This document shows positions 1-7,764 of a stretch of 22,741 nucleotides of DNA, in pieces. Positions within the stretch are counted from its first letter, which is position 1. Every line of letters starts with the position of its first letter. The DNA is from SYHX01 sp049317645 (GTDB lineage Bacteria > Bacteroidota > Bacteroidia > UBA7662): positions 1 to 22,741 of the forward strand of contig JBMOHV010000030.1 of NCBI GenBank assembly GCA_049317645.1. The letters are read 5' to 3'. The notes under the pieces are model-generated. The model saw nothing but the letters and a program-made list of their open reading frames with translations, had not been told where the DNA came from and searched no databases. A program made the position numbers and the translations under genes.

Positions 1-1324
1 CTGGAGGATTGCAAGAACCAAAGGCTACAGCAGGCAAAGTCGTTGGCAAGGCAGGTACAACATAGCGACGGTTGTAAGAACCAAAGCCGTTGGGCTGACC
101 GCAAGTTGAATCCGTCAACACTTCGTCACGTCCCCAGCTGCTACCGTTGATAAACTTGTAGAGCACGGTGGTTCCGGTTGCCAATGGCATCGAGTAGGTC
201 CAAATATTGGGGTCGGTGGCATCTTGCGTCATGCGGGTTGATGCAGGATTCCAACCATTGAGGGTGCCGGCAATACCTACACCCGTTGAATCGATGGTCA
301 AACCGGTCATGTTGACACGGAAAGTGATGATGGGGTTGGAAGCCGAGCAAGAGCCAAAGCCTACGAGGCTAAGAGTGGAGTTAACCAAAGGCACAATCAA
401 ATAACGGTTACCCGTACCAGGGAATACGCAAGAACCGCTCACCGATTCATCGTTACCCCATGCATTTCCGTTGATGAACTTGTAATAAATCGTGTCACCG
501 GACATCAAACCATTGTGGGTATACGACCAAACGGTTGGATTCTGAGGATCCTGGGTCAAGGCCGATGTTGATGGATTCCAACCTTGGAATGAACCCGCGA
601 TGTGTACGCCGTTGGTGCTAACCGTCTGACCCTGCATGCTGAGCATAAAGGTCACATTCACCGGAACCGGTGTGAAGACCGAACAAGAACCAAACATAAC
701 AGCAGACAATAGGTTGTTACCCGCTACGACTGTATGCGAACGGTTGGTCCCAGCTTGGCCGTTAATGGCACAAGCACCAGGAACGAACTCTTCGGAACCC
801 CATGCATTTCCGTTGACGTACTTAAACTCAACAACATCGCCCAGAGGCAGGTTGGTGGTGTAGGTGTAAATGTTACCGTTGTGAGCAGCAGGTGTCATCG
901 GTGTACCGGCAGGATTCCAGCCTTGGAAAGAACCGGCGATGTGAACACCGTTGGAGCTGACGGTCAAACCGGTCATGTCCACTTGAAAAGTGACCGATTG
1001 CAAAGGAACCAAACCGCTCTGGCAGGAACCAAAGAAATACAAAGGCAGGGTGTCATTCCCGTTACCAGAAACCGTGTAACCACGGTTACCACCGACGGCA
1101 CAGGCCGAAGGAATGCTTTCATCCTGACCCCAGCTGTTACCGTTAATAAACTTGAACTCCAAGTTGTCACCGGGCGTCAACTTGGTTGTGTAGGTCCAAA
1201 TGTTTGCATTGTTAGGATCTTGCGTCATCGCGGTGCTACCAGGATTCCAACCGTTGAAATTACCGGCGATGTGGAGGCCTGCACTGTTCGCCGTTAGGCC
1301 GACCATGTTAACACGGAATGTAAC
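1..1324 (-). repeat. Four tandem ~330-bp coding repeats (E-set/CBM48-like modules)
   Basis: In the esterase-like protein, repeat units begin at bases 1324, 994, 655 and 328 (residues 456, 566, 679, 788), giving spacings of 110, 113 and 109 residues. Each starts VTF.V.M.GLT, carries G(V/L)HIAG.F.GWNP and a central K(F/Y).NG..WG..E core, and ends FGSC. Each has exactly two cysteines, one after the core (SAC, GAC, GSC, STC) and one in the closing FGSC, suggesting one disulfide per module. The pattern resembles the beta-sandwich glycogen/starch-binding modules (AMPK1_CBM/CBM48-like) seen in Bacteroidota secreted proteins. The fourth unit ends about at the window edge; more may follow. Confidence 0.85.
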
Positions 1325-2689
1325 ATTCGTTGCCAAATCCAAGGTGTGCAATATGCGAGGGTGGATGTATTGCTGAATGGTATCAATGAAAGTCAAACCT
1401 TTGACACGGGACATCCCTGGGTTGCCCAAGAGACCCTGCTGGTGCATAGACTGAGCGTTGTAGGTACCACCTGTCTGCGCATTCACAGCGGCAACCACAA
1501 AAGTCAACGTAGTAGAATCCCACCAAGTGTAAGGGTCGGTTTCGTTGAAGAAGGTGGTAATTGAACCCTGGGGACCCAAAGGCAAATTCCGCACCGGACG
1601 GATGATAGGCCACAAACCTTCGCCGGAACCCGTGTTAATCTGATCGTTGGGCGCAGGGTAGATATAAGGAATCGTTTGGTTGTAATTGCTACGAGCTACG
1701 TTCGAAATCGGATCACGAAATTTGTTAACGTCGGCAAAAGGAGCATTGTTACCGTAGGCGTTCACGAGGCCTTGGTAAATACCGGCACCTTGGACTTCAA
1801 CGACGTTTTCGTTGGTGGTAGGAACAACAACAATACCCTGACGATAAGGCGCAAAGGGATCGCGAACGGAATGGAAGGAAACCATAGGAACCTCACCGCC
1901 ATCCAACCATGAAGTATCGGCCATTGCGCCGCCCACATTGATGGACATATTCACCGCAGAAGAATAGCCAGGCCAGTTGTTTTGGTTGAGTAAACCACCA
2001 AAGCCATCGAGGTTCCCCACGATGTTGGAGTCGATCACCGATTGACCGTTGGGCAATTGGAACTTAGGCAGACTCACTTCGGACCACTGATTCATGGTGG
2101 GGTAGGCCAACGCCACATAACCACCGGAACCCACGCCGAACAGCGTGATTTTGCTTTGGTCAATTTTGTAGGGATTGCCATCAATTGCAACCGTTTTGCG
2201 CATGAAGCGTACGGATGTTTTGATGTCGTTAATAGCACGATAAACGGCGTTCAAAAGCTGAGCCGTACGCTCCAGCTGGGTAGCGGCCAATGGGTTCCAA
2301 CCGACACGGTACTTGGGAGCAATAACGACATAACCGCGCTTGGCCCACTGTCTGCACATATTGACCGCTGATGAGTCGTCAATACTGCCCGTAATACCAC
2401 CGTTGATGACAGGGGGCAAAAAGTTTCCGGTGTGGATGTAAACCATGACCGGACGTGCCTGGTTCGCGTCAACGGACTGCGTTGGTTGGTAAACCCGCAT
2501 GGTCAGGTTGGCGACAGGATAGGTCGTGGTGGGCGGGAAAAAGTGATGGTTGGCGCCGTAAACCACGTTGTTGGTCACGGTTATCTGGGCATCCGTGAAG
2601 ACCTCGGAGAGGTAACGATTGCCCTGAGCCATGACCCATTGCCCCATACCTATCAAAAGGAATAGAGCCAAAAGAAGGGTTTTTCTCAT
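1..2689 (-). CDS. Secreted modular esterase-like protein, alpha/beta-hydrolase plus four CBM-like repeats (3' end outside window)
   Basis: The minus-strand frame is open from the ATG at 2689 to the window edge (896 codons, no stop), so the protein is C-terminally incomplete here. Residues 1-21 are a signal peptide (MRK, hydrophobic core, VMA cleavage site). Residues ~75-430 read as an alpha/beta-hydrolase of the carboxylesterase/BD-FAE type: an oxyanion strand MVYIHTGNF, then RGYVVIAPKYRVGW, a nucleophile elbow FGVGSGGY with Ser188, and RDPFAPY with a probable catalytic Asp277. From residue 456 four ~110-residue repeats follow (separate entry). By analogy with similar Bacteroidota proteins a type IX secretion C-terminal domain may lie beyond the edge; this is inference. 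A candidate promoter sits just upstream, so it is probably transcribed alone. Substrate unknown; an ester on a polysaccharide is a guess from the repeats. The reading frame is certain, the hydrolase fold likely, the activity unproven. Confidence 0.85.
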   Translation of the reverse strand, partial: MRKTLLLALFLLIGMGQWVMAQGNRYLSEVFTDAQITVTNNVVYGANHHFFPPTTTYPVANLTMRVYQPTQSVDANQARPVMVYIHTGNFLPPVINGGITGSIDDSSAVNMCRQWAKRGYVVIAPKYRVGWNPLAATQLERTAQLLNAVYRAINDIKTSVRFMRKTVAIDGNPYKIDQSKITLFGVGSGGYVALAYPTMNQWSEVSLPKFQLPNGQSVIDSNIVGNLDGFGGLLNQNNWPGYSSAVNMSINVGGAMADTSWLDGGEVPMVSFHSVRDPFAPYRQGIVVVPTTNENVVEVQGAGIYQGLVNAYGNNAPFADVNKFRDPISNVARSNYNQTIPYIYPAPNDQINTGSGEGLWPIIRPVRNLPLGPQGSITTFFNETDPYTWWDSTTLTFVVAAVNAQTGGTYNAQSMHQQGLLGNPGMSRVKGLTFIDTIQQYIHPRILHTLDLATNVTFRVNMVGLTANSAGLHIAGNFNGWNPGSTAMTQDPNNANIWTYTTKLTPGDNLEFKFINGNSWGQDESIPSACAVGGNRGYTVSGNGNDTLPLYFFGSCQSGLVPLQSVTFQVDMTGLTVSSNGVHIAGSFQGWNPAGTPMTPAAHNGNIYTYTTNLPLGDVVEFKYVNGNAWGSEEFVPGACAINGQAGTNRSHTVVAGNNLLSAVMFGSCSVFTPVPVNVTFMLSMQGQTVSTNGVHIAGSFQGWNPSTSALTQDPQNPTVWSYTHNGLMSGDTIYYKFINGNAWGNDESVSGSCVFPGTGNRYLIVPLVNSTLSLVGFGSCSASNPIITFRVNMTGLTIDSTGVGIAGTLNGWNPASTRMTQDATDPNIWTYSMPLATGTTVLYKFINGSSWGRDEVLTDSTCGQPNGFGSYNRRYVVPALPTTLPAVAFGSCNPP

Positions 2690-2709
2690 ACTGAAATTTT
2701 TAGTTTGTT

Positions 2710-2741
2710 CAAATCTAACGTATTCTTTTCAAAGGCCCAAG
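2710..2741 (-). promoter_or_regulatory. Candidate Bacteroidota-type promoter of the esterase gene
   Basis: On the minus strand TAGATTTG (bases 2717-2710) fits the Bacteroidota -7 consensus TAnnTTTG. CTTG (bases 2741-2738) lies 20 bp further upstream and matches three of four bases of the -33 TTTG element. A start near 2704 would give a ~15-nt leader before the ATG at 2689. The element lies in the 59-bp gap after the regulator gene. Confidence 0.5.
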
Positions 2742-2748
2742 AGATTGT

Positions 2749-3660
2749 TCATGATTTTTTAACGGGGCCATCCCCGGAAGAACGTCGGCGCACCGAAATA
2801 CGGGCTTGGGGCTTGCGCAGGGAGCGATGGACCACCGGAGGCCCGTCCAGACCCAACCTGCTGGCCATTTCCTTCCAAGGACCGGCATAATCATCGGGCG
2901 ACCTGTTCTCCCTGACCACCGATGGATTGGCTTGGAAACGATCGCTGAAGCGGGTCGAGAAGTACGAAAGGCTTTTGAAACCCGTCAAAGCAGAAACCTC
3001 CGAAACATTCCCACGGCGGGTTGCCAACAGATGAAAGGCGGCGTTAAGTCGATGCTCCGATAGGAATTGTTTGGGGCTCATCCCCAGAAGCCGATCCAAT
3101 CGCCGATCCAATTGCGAGCAACTCAGAGCGAGGGCATCCGCCATATCGGCCACTTGCAAGTCCACCCTGTGCATATTTTGGCGAGTATATTCATGCAGCA
3201 AGCCCAAAAATCGCTCATCCTCGGAGGTTAAGGGGGCTTTTTTGTCATCGTAGAGGTATTTCTGATAGGAATACCTGCACACCCTGTGCATATGTTCCAC
3301 CAAACGTCGGCAGCCCAACTGGAACAAGGATTTTGAAGATTCGGTCGGCAAAATGAGATCCACACCGGCCTCCAAGGCCTGTTCCCAAAAGAGCGGACCC
3401 GGCGGATCCGCCAAACAAAGGATGGGCAAATGGGATAAGCGGCTGTGACCGCGTATATAGCGCACAATGCCCCACGGCTCGGGGTGCATCGAACGGATAA
3501 CGAGGACCAAAAGGTGAGGATTTATGCGATGCGCTTTGGACATGACCGCTTCATTGTTTGCAAATTCGTGGACCTTGTATAGGACCGCAAGCTGCGATTT
3601 GAGGCGTTGGCGACCCCCTACCAGGGGATCGATCAACAAGGCAAGATTTTTGGTTGACAT
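2749..3660 (-). CDS. AraC-family transcriptional regulator with degenerate receiver domain
   Basis: 303 residues. The C-terminal half (~150-250) is an AraC/XylS double helix-turn-helix: ADMADALALSCSQLDRRLDRLLGMSPKQFL is summarised here by its two key stretches, the first helix pair near 171-200 and FKSLSYFSTRF at 228-238. Residues ~1-125 have the length and strand pattern of a response-regulator receiver. However, the phospho-acceptor position, normally Asp after a run of hydrophobics, is Val54 (LLVLVIRS), and the conserved switch Lys is Thr106. This should therefore be a pseudo-receiver that works without phosphorylation. No membrane or ligand-binding cupin domain is seen. It lies immediately upstream of the secreted esterase on the same strand, so the esterase is the first candidate target; that is inference. 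The basic tail (~275-303, RRR, KK) is extra to the HTH. Confidence 0.85.
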   Translation of the reverse strand: MSTKNLALLIDPLVGGRQRLKSQLAVLYKVHEFANNEAVMSKAHRINPHLLVLVIRSMHPEPWGIVRYIRGHSRLSHLPILCLADPPGPLFWEQALEAGVDLILPTESSKSLFQLGCRRLVEHMHRVCRYSYQKYLYDDKKAPLTSEDERFLGLLHEYTRQNMHRVDLQVADMADALALSCSQLDRRLDRLLGMSPKQFLSEHRLNAAFHLLATRRGNVSEVSALTGFKSLSYFSTRFSDRFQANPSVVRENRSPDDYAGPWKEMASRLGLDGPPVVHRSLRKPQARISVRRRSSGDGPVKKS

Positions 3661-3856
3661 GGGATTATGGGTGGGTTTTTAGGATCACCCCACAAAATTC
3701 CCATCTCAAATCGGGCCGTTCGCCTTTTTGGACCTAGACAAATCCTACGACAAAAAACCATACAAGGGCCGAAAATCGGGGGTTGTTTACATCAACGGCC
3801 GGTAAAAAACAAAAGGCTAACCCCTACAAATTCCTATACAACCCTAGACAAATGAC
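3661..3856. other. 196-bp intergenic region with an 11-bp direct repeat
   Basis: This lies between the regulator start (3660) and the hutI stop (3857), both minus strand. It is AT-richer than its flanks. CCTAGACAAAT occurs twice on the plus strand, at 3733-3743 and 3843-3853, 110 bp apart. A loose inverted pair GGCCG/CGGCC lies at 3767-3771 and 3796-3800. I see no good TAnnTTTG element for the regulator and no strong terminator for hutI. The repeats could be operator sites for the adjacent regulator, which is untested. Confidence 0.4.
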
Positions 3857-5158
3857 CTAATAGGCAAAAAATCGATGGCCGGCAAACCAAATTTCCCCTG
3901 CAGCGACCGAACCCATCCCCCCTACCACCATCGCAGGATTCCAGGAGGGGGGTAAAACCAAAAAATGAGCATCCAAACCCGCCTGCAGACGACCGCAATG
4001 GGCCTCAAGGCCCATTGCGAAGGCCGCTTGGGATGTCATGGCCTCCAATCCCTGGAGGGGACTGAGCCCACAGCGCAAGACCCCTAAACACCAATTCAAC
4101 CAAGGATTTCCGGATGGGGCCGAACCAGGGTTCAGATCCGAACCCAGGGCGACCCTTTGCCCTCTAGCCAGCATCGCACCCAACGGAGCATAGGGCAAAT
4201 CCAAATAGAGGGAACACAGGGGCAATCCCACAGCCACCGGTGCCTGGGGTCCCAAAAAGGCCCAATCATGGTCACCCATCGTTTCGAGGTGATCCATGCT
4301 GGCCAAACCCAAGCGACAGGCCGTTTCAACCCCTCCTATGGAGTGAAATTGATTGACATGTGCCTTCACAGGCAGCCCTAGACGATCGGCAGCCAAGGCC
4401 AAGGCCTCCAAATCATCCACCCCAAAATAGCCCTGCTCACAGAAAATATCCACCGCATCCACCAGGCCCTGATCGTAGAGTCTGGGCAGCCAATCCTGGA
4501 CCACGGTTTGGACGTATTCTTTTTTTTGGTGTCGGTATTCAGTCGGAAGGGCGTGCAGCCCCAAAAAAGTAGTCACCACCCTAATCCCGTTGCGCTGGGA
4601 TAATTGCCGAGCAACTCGAAGGCATTTGGCCTCTGCTTCCAGGGATAACCCGTAACCGCTTTTGATTTCAAGGCAGGCGACGCCTTGCTTCATCATGCGA
4701 AGCAAACGGCCTTCGCTCTGTTCTAACAAACCCTCCTCGGGCAGGGATCGAACCTTGGCTACGGTGGAAAGGATCCCCCCCCCTGCCTCGGCAATCTGCG
4801 CGTAGGTTGCGCCGCCCAAGCGGGCGACCAATTCGGAAGAACGATCGCCGGCCCAAACCAGGTGCGTATGCGGATCACAAAACGAAGGCATCACCGACCG
4901 ACCGCCCAGGTCGGTTCGCTGGAGTTGATGATCAACCATGGCCTGCCGCCAATCGGTCCACTGGGCGTCAAGTTCAGGAACCGCCGAAAGAACGACCGGT
5001 TGAGCCCCCTCGACCCACGTACCAACGCCTTTAATTTGACCCTCCCCTACCAAAAGCCAAGCATCCAAGAGGGGTTGATCCAACGGTTGTTCAGGCAAAC
5101 CATGCCCCCAGAGGGAACCGATGGATGTGATCCAATGCCAGGATTGATTTGGTTGCAT
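3857..5158 (-). CDS. hutI: Imidazolonepropionase (histidine degradation)
   Basis: 433 residues, near the usual family length of ~400-420. It hydrolyses 4-imidazolone-5-propanoate to N-formimidoyl-L-glutamate, the third step of histidine breakdown, in the cytoplasm. Amidohydrolase-fold landmarks are all present: metal-binding HTH (His97, His99) in CDPHTHLVWAGDR, GGGI near 127, EIKSGYGL near 164-171, LHALPTEY with His202, VDIFCEQGYF, KAHVNQF with His267, and SDLNPGSAPSG with Asp341. The other hut genes are not in the window, so hutI stands alone here. The gene is divergent from the Deg protease. The ATG at 5158 is the only well-placed start and gives a normal N-terminus. Confidence 0.96.
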   Translation of the reverse strand: MQPNQSWHWITSIGSLWGHGLPEQPLDQPLLDAWLLVGEGQIKGVGTWVEGAQPVVLSAVPELDAQWTDWRQAMVDHQLQRTDLGGRSVMPSFCDPHTHLVWAGDRSSELVARLGGATYAQIAEAGGGILSTVAKVRSLPEEGLLEQSEGRLLRMMKQGVACLEIKSGYGLSLEAEAKCLRVARQLSQRNGIRVVTTFLGLHALPTEYRHQKKEYVQTVVQDWLPRLYDQGLVDAVDIFCEQGYFGVDDLEALALAADRLGLPVKAHVNQFHSIGGVETACRLGLASMDHLETMGDHDWAFLGPQAPVAVGLPLCSLYLDLPYAPLGAMLARGQRVALGSDLNPGSAPSGNPWLNWCLGVLRCGLSPLQGLEAMTSQAAFAMGLEAHCGRLQAGLDAHFLVLPPSWNPAMVVGGMGSVAAGEIWFAGHRFFAY

Positions 5159-5258
5159 GTTGAAGGGGATTGATGGGGAAAATTAAGCCCAAGAACAATT
5201 TTGACCACAATTTTTCGATTTCTAAACGCTGTTCACCGGCTCGTCCAACCCTCCTTTT

Positions 5259-5266
5259 TAATTTTG
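5259..5266 (+). promoter_or_regulatory. Candidate -7 element of the Deg protease gene
   Basis: TAATTTTG matches TAnnTTTG exactly. Transcription would begin about 5272, giving a ~13-nt leader to the ATG at 5285. No clear TTTG is seen at the -33 spacing. If real, it rules out the longer in-frame start at 5201. Confidence 0.4.
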
Positions 5267-5284
5267 TTAGACAAATTTTTGAAA

Positions 5285-6748
5285 ATGAAAACGGAACCCA
5301 ACTTTCGTACTGCAACCAAGAGAATTCTCTTTCCGACCCTGCTGCTGGGTCTCTGTGCATTGATGGCCTGGTCCGGGGCTCGCTATGCTTTGTGGCAGTC
5401 CGAGCGAAACACCTTTTCGGCCAACTGGACTGTACCCAGCGGCCCTTCCGCCAGGTTGACAACGGCATCCATGGCCGGTTTACCGGATTTCGTCGATGCC
5501 TGCGAGCAAAGCACCCCGGCCGTGGTCTATATCAAAACCACCTCCACCCAGAACATGCGCAGTTTTAACGATTGGTTTTTTGGGGATTTCTTCCAGCAAA
5601 ACCCCCAAACGGTTCTCAACTCCGGATCGGGGGTCCTCATCTCAGCGGACGGTTACCTCGTTACCAACCACCATGTGGTCCACCAAGCCCAAAAAATCGA
5701 GGTAGTGCTGGCGAACAAACAAACCTATACCGCCGAATTGGTGGGGCAAGACCCGGGGTCGGACCTCGCCCTGCTCAAAATTCAAGGGAACGCTCTCCCA
5801 TTTTTGGCCTTCGCGAATTCGACGGATCTACGGGTCGGTGAATGGGTCCTTGCTGTAGGAAATCCTTTTAATTTAACTTCCACCGTGACCGCCGGTATCG
5901 TTTCGGCCAAAGGGCGCCATTTGAACCTCTTGAACAATATGTTCCCAATCGAAGCTTTTATCCAAACCGATGCAGCCATCAATCCCGGAAATTCGGGCGG
6001 TGCGCTGATCAATACAGCAGGTCAATTGGTGGGAATCAACACCGCCATTTTGTCCAAGACCGGATCCTACAACGGCTATGGCTTTGCCATTCCATCAAAC
6101 ATTGTTCGCAAGGTGGTTGCGGACTTGAGAGAATTCGGCAAAGTTCAGCGGGCTTTTATGGGGATTGACGTCGTGGACCTTGATGAAAAATTGAGAGAAG
6201 AAGCCGAATTAGCGCATATGAACGGGGTTTTTGTGACATCGGTAAGCCCCGTCGGTGGATCCCACGATGCAGGAATTCAGGCCGGAGATGTGCTGATTGG
6301 TCTCGATAAGGTTCCATTGCGAACCAAAGCCGATTTTGATGAACAGTTGAGTTACCACCGTCCTGGGGAATCGGTCGAAATCACTCTGGAAAGAAAAGGA
6401 AAAACCCTCACCAAAAAAATCCGACTCACCAACTTGAACGGGGACACCGAAATTCAAAAAAATTCCAGCGTTCGTTCATCCGACCTGGGTTGCGAATTGG
6501 AGCCCTTGACAAAGTACGAATTGGACCGACTCAAGACCAACCACGGGGTACGGATAGCATCCGTTCAGGCCGGGACCCTCAGCCGAATGGGACTACGCGA
6601 AGGATTTGTGATCACACACATCAACAAAGCTCCGGTTAAAACGCCGCTGGAGGTGATTGATGCTTTGTCCAAAGTCCGAGGCCAAACCGTGATCGAGGGT
6701 TTTGACCAAAACGGTGGAAGGGCGGTCTATTCGTTTTATGGTTTTTGA
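5285..6748 (+). CDS. Deg/HtrA family serine protease, membrane-anchored, two PDZ domains
   Basis: 487 residues from the ATG at 5285. I prefer this to the in-frame ATG at 5201 because it gives a short charged N-terminus (MKTEPNFRTATKR) followed directly by a membrane segment or signal anchor (~14-35), and because a -7 element lies just before it. The trypsin-like domain has the full triad: His130 in TNHHVV, Asp160 in GSDLALL and Ser237 in GNSGGAL. A first PDZ domain spans ~290-382 (MGIDVVDLD, then AGIQAGDVLIGLD) and a second ~400-487 (VQAGTLSRMGLREGFVI, conserved-type loop). The role is envelope protein quality control: degrading or refolding misfolded proteins in the periplasm. The gene ends inside the convergent floA gene. 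The family member (DegP, DegQ or DegS type) cannot be fixed from sequence alone; two PDZ domains favour DegP/DegQ. Confidence 0.95.
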   Translation: MKTEPNFRTATKRILFPTLLLGLCALMAWSGARYALWQSERNTFSANWTVPSGPSARLTTASMAGLPDFVDACEQSTPAVVYIKTTSTQNMRSFNDWFFGDFFQQNPQTVLNSGSGVLISADGYLVTNHHVVHQAQKIEVVLANKQTYTAELVGQDPGSDLALLKIQGNALPFLAFANSTDLRVGEWVLAVGNPFNLTSTVTAGIVSAKGRHLNLLNNMFPIEAFIQTDAAINPGNSGGALINTAGQLVGINTAILSKTGSYNGYGFAIPSNIVRKVVADLREFGKVQRAFMGIDVVDLDEKLREEAELAHMNGVFVTSVSPVGGSHDAGIQAGDVLIGLDKVPLRTKADFDEQLSYHRPGESVEITLERKGKTLTKKIRLTNLNGDTEIQKNSSVRSSDLGCELEPLTKYELDRLKTNHGVRIASVQAGTLSRMGLREGFVITHINKAPVKTPLEVIDALSKVRGQTVIEGFDQNGGRAVYSFYGF

Positions 6749-7719
6749 TCCGAACCACCACCGGGCTTGGCAATGGATTCCCGCATGTCGGTATCTGCTT
6801 TGATGTTCTGCATTCGGTAATAGTCCATCACGCCCAATTGACCGTTTCGGAACGCATCGGCGATGGCCAAAGGGATTTGGGCTTCGGATTCGATGAATTT
6901 GGCCCGGGCCTCCTGGGTTTTTGCCTTAAATTCTTGTTCGAGCGCAACGGCCATGGCGCGCTTTTCTTCGGCACGGGCCTGAGCGATTTTCTTGTCAGCT
7001 TCGGCCTGATCGGTCTGCAAGGCTGCTCCAATGTTTTTACCTACATCCACATCGGCAATGTCAATGGACAAGATTTCAAAAGCGGTACCTGCGTCCAGTC
7101 CTTTGTTAAGCACCACCTTGGAAATTTGATCCGGATTCTCCAGAACTTCCTTGTGATTGGCTGCGGAACCAATGGAGGAAACAACCCCCTCTCCAACCCG
7201 AGCGAGGACCGTTTCTTCACCGGCACCCCCTACCAATTGCTTGATACTAGCCCGTACGGTCACCCTTGCCCGGGCGATAAGCTGAATCCCGTCTTTGGCA
7301 ACCGCTGTGACGGGGGGGGTGTCAATGACCTTGGGGTTGACCGACATTTGGACCGCCTCAAAAACATCCCTACCGGCCAAGTCAATGGCGGTGGCTGCTT
7401 TAAAGTCCAGAGGGATATTGGCTTTTTCGGCCGAAATAAGAGCTCTTATAACATTGTTCACATGACCTCCCGCCAAGTAATGAGTTTCAATTTCATTGGC
7501 CGTCACATGAAGACCCGCTTTGGTGGACGTGATCATGGCGTTGACCACAATGGCGGGCGGAACCTTGCGTATACGCATGAGCACCAAATCCATAATCCCG
7601 ATTTTGACCCCCGAAAAAACGGCCGTGATCCACAAGTTGACCGGAACAAAATACAGCAGTGTAAAAAAAGCCAGGGCCAAACCACCAGCCAAAAACAACA
7701 AAAACATTAAATCACTCAT
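6736..7719 (-). CDS. floA: Flotillin-like protein FloA (SPFH/band 7, UPF0365 type)
   Basis: 327 residues, matching the ~330 of the FloA family. An N-terminal hydrophobic hairpin (residues ~4-35) is followed by the family block FSGVKIGIMDLVLMRIRKV and a band 7 region (AIVVNAMITSTKAGL, DLAGRDVFEAVQMSVNPKVID, ARARVTVRASI). A long Ala/Glu/Lys-rich coiled coil at ~235-290 (QAEADKKIAQARAEEKRAMA) and a C-terminal MDYYRMQNIKADT complete it. FloA proteins form membrane-microdomain assemblies at the inner membrane. This gene is last in the run arginase > argS > floA, 45 bp after argS. Its final 13 bases overlap the end of the convergent Deg protease gene; both gene products act at the envelope. Confidence 0.95.
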   Translation of the reverse strand: MSDLMFLLFLAGGLALAFFTLLYFVPVNLWITAVFSGVKIGIMDLVLMRIRKVPPAIVVNAMITSTKAGLHVTANEIETHYLAGGHVNNVIRALISAEKANIPLDFKAATAIDLAGRDVFEAVQMSVNPKVIDTPPVTAVAKDGIQLIARARVTVRASIKQLVGGAGEETVLARVGEGVVSSIGSAANHKEVLENPDQISKVVLNKGLDAGTAFEILSIDIADVDVGKNIGAALQTDQAEADKKIAQARAEEKRAMAVALEQEFKAKTQEARAKFIESEAQIPLAIADAFRNGQLGVMDYYRMQNIKADTDMRESIAKPGGGSDQKP

Positions 7720-7764
7720 ACCAAAAATTTAAGATAATAACAATAAAAAAGATACCTATTTCCA

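Noticed and set aside
734..1297. 187-codon plus-strand open frame
   Set aside because: It is antisense to the repeat region of the esterase; its apparent internal repetition is explained by those repeats.
1..1324. CRISPR-like or insertion-element repeats
   Set aside because: The periodicity is ~330 bp, in frame within one protein, with diverged third codon positions; these are protein domain repeats.
3767..3800. hutI terminator hairpin GGCCG/CGGCC
   Set aside because: The loop is ~24 nt and the stem only 5 bp; it is too weak to call.
6745..7710. 321-codon plus-strand open frame
   Set aside because: It mirrors floA almost exactly on the opposite strand and has no plausible domain.
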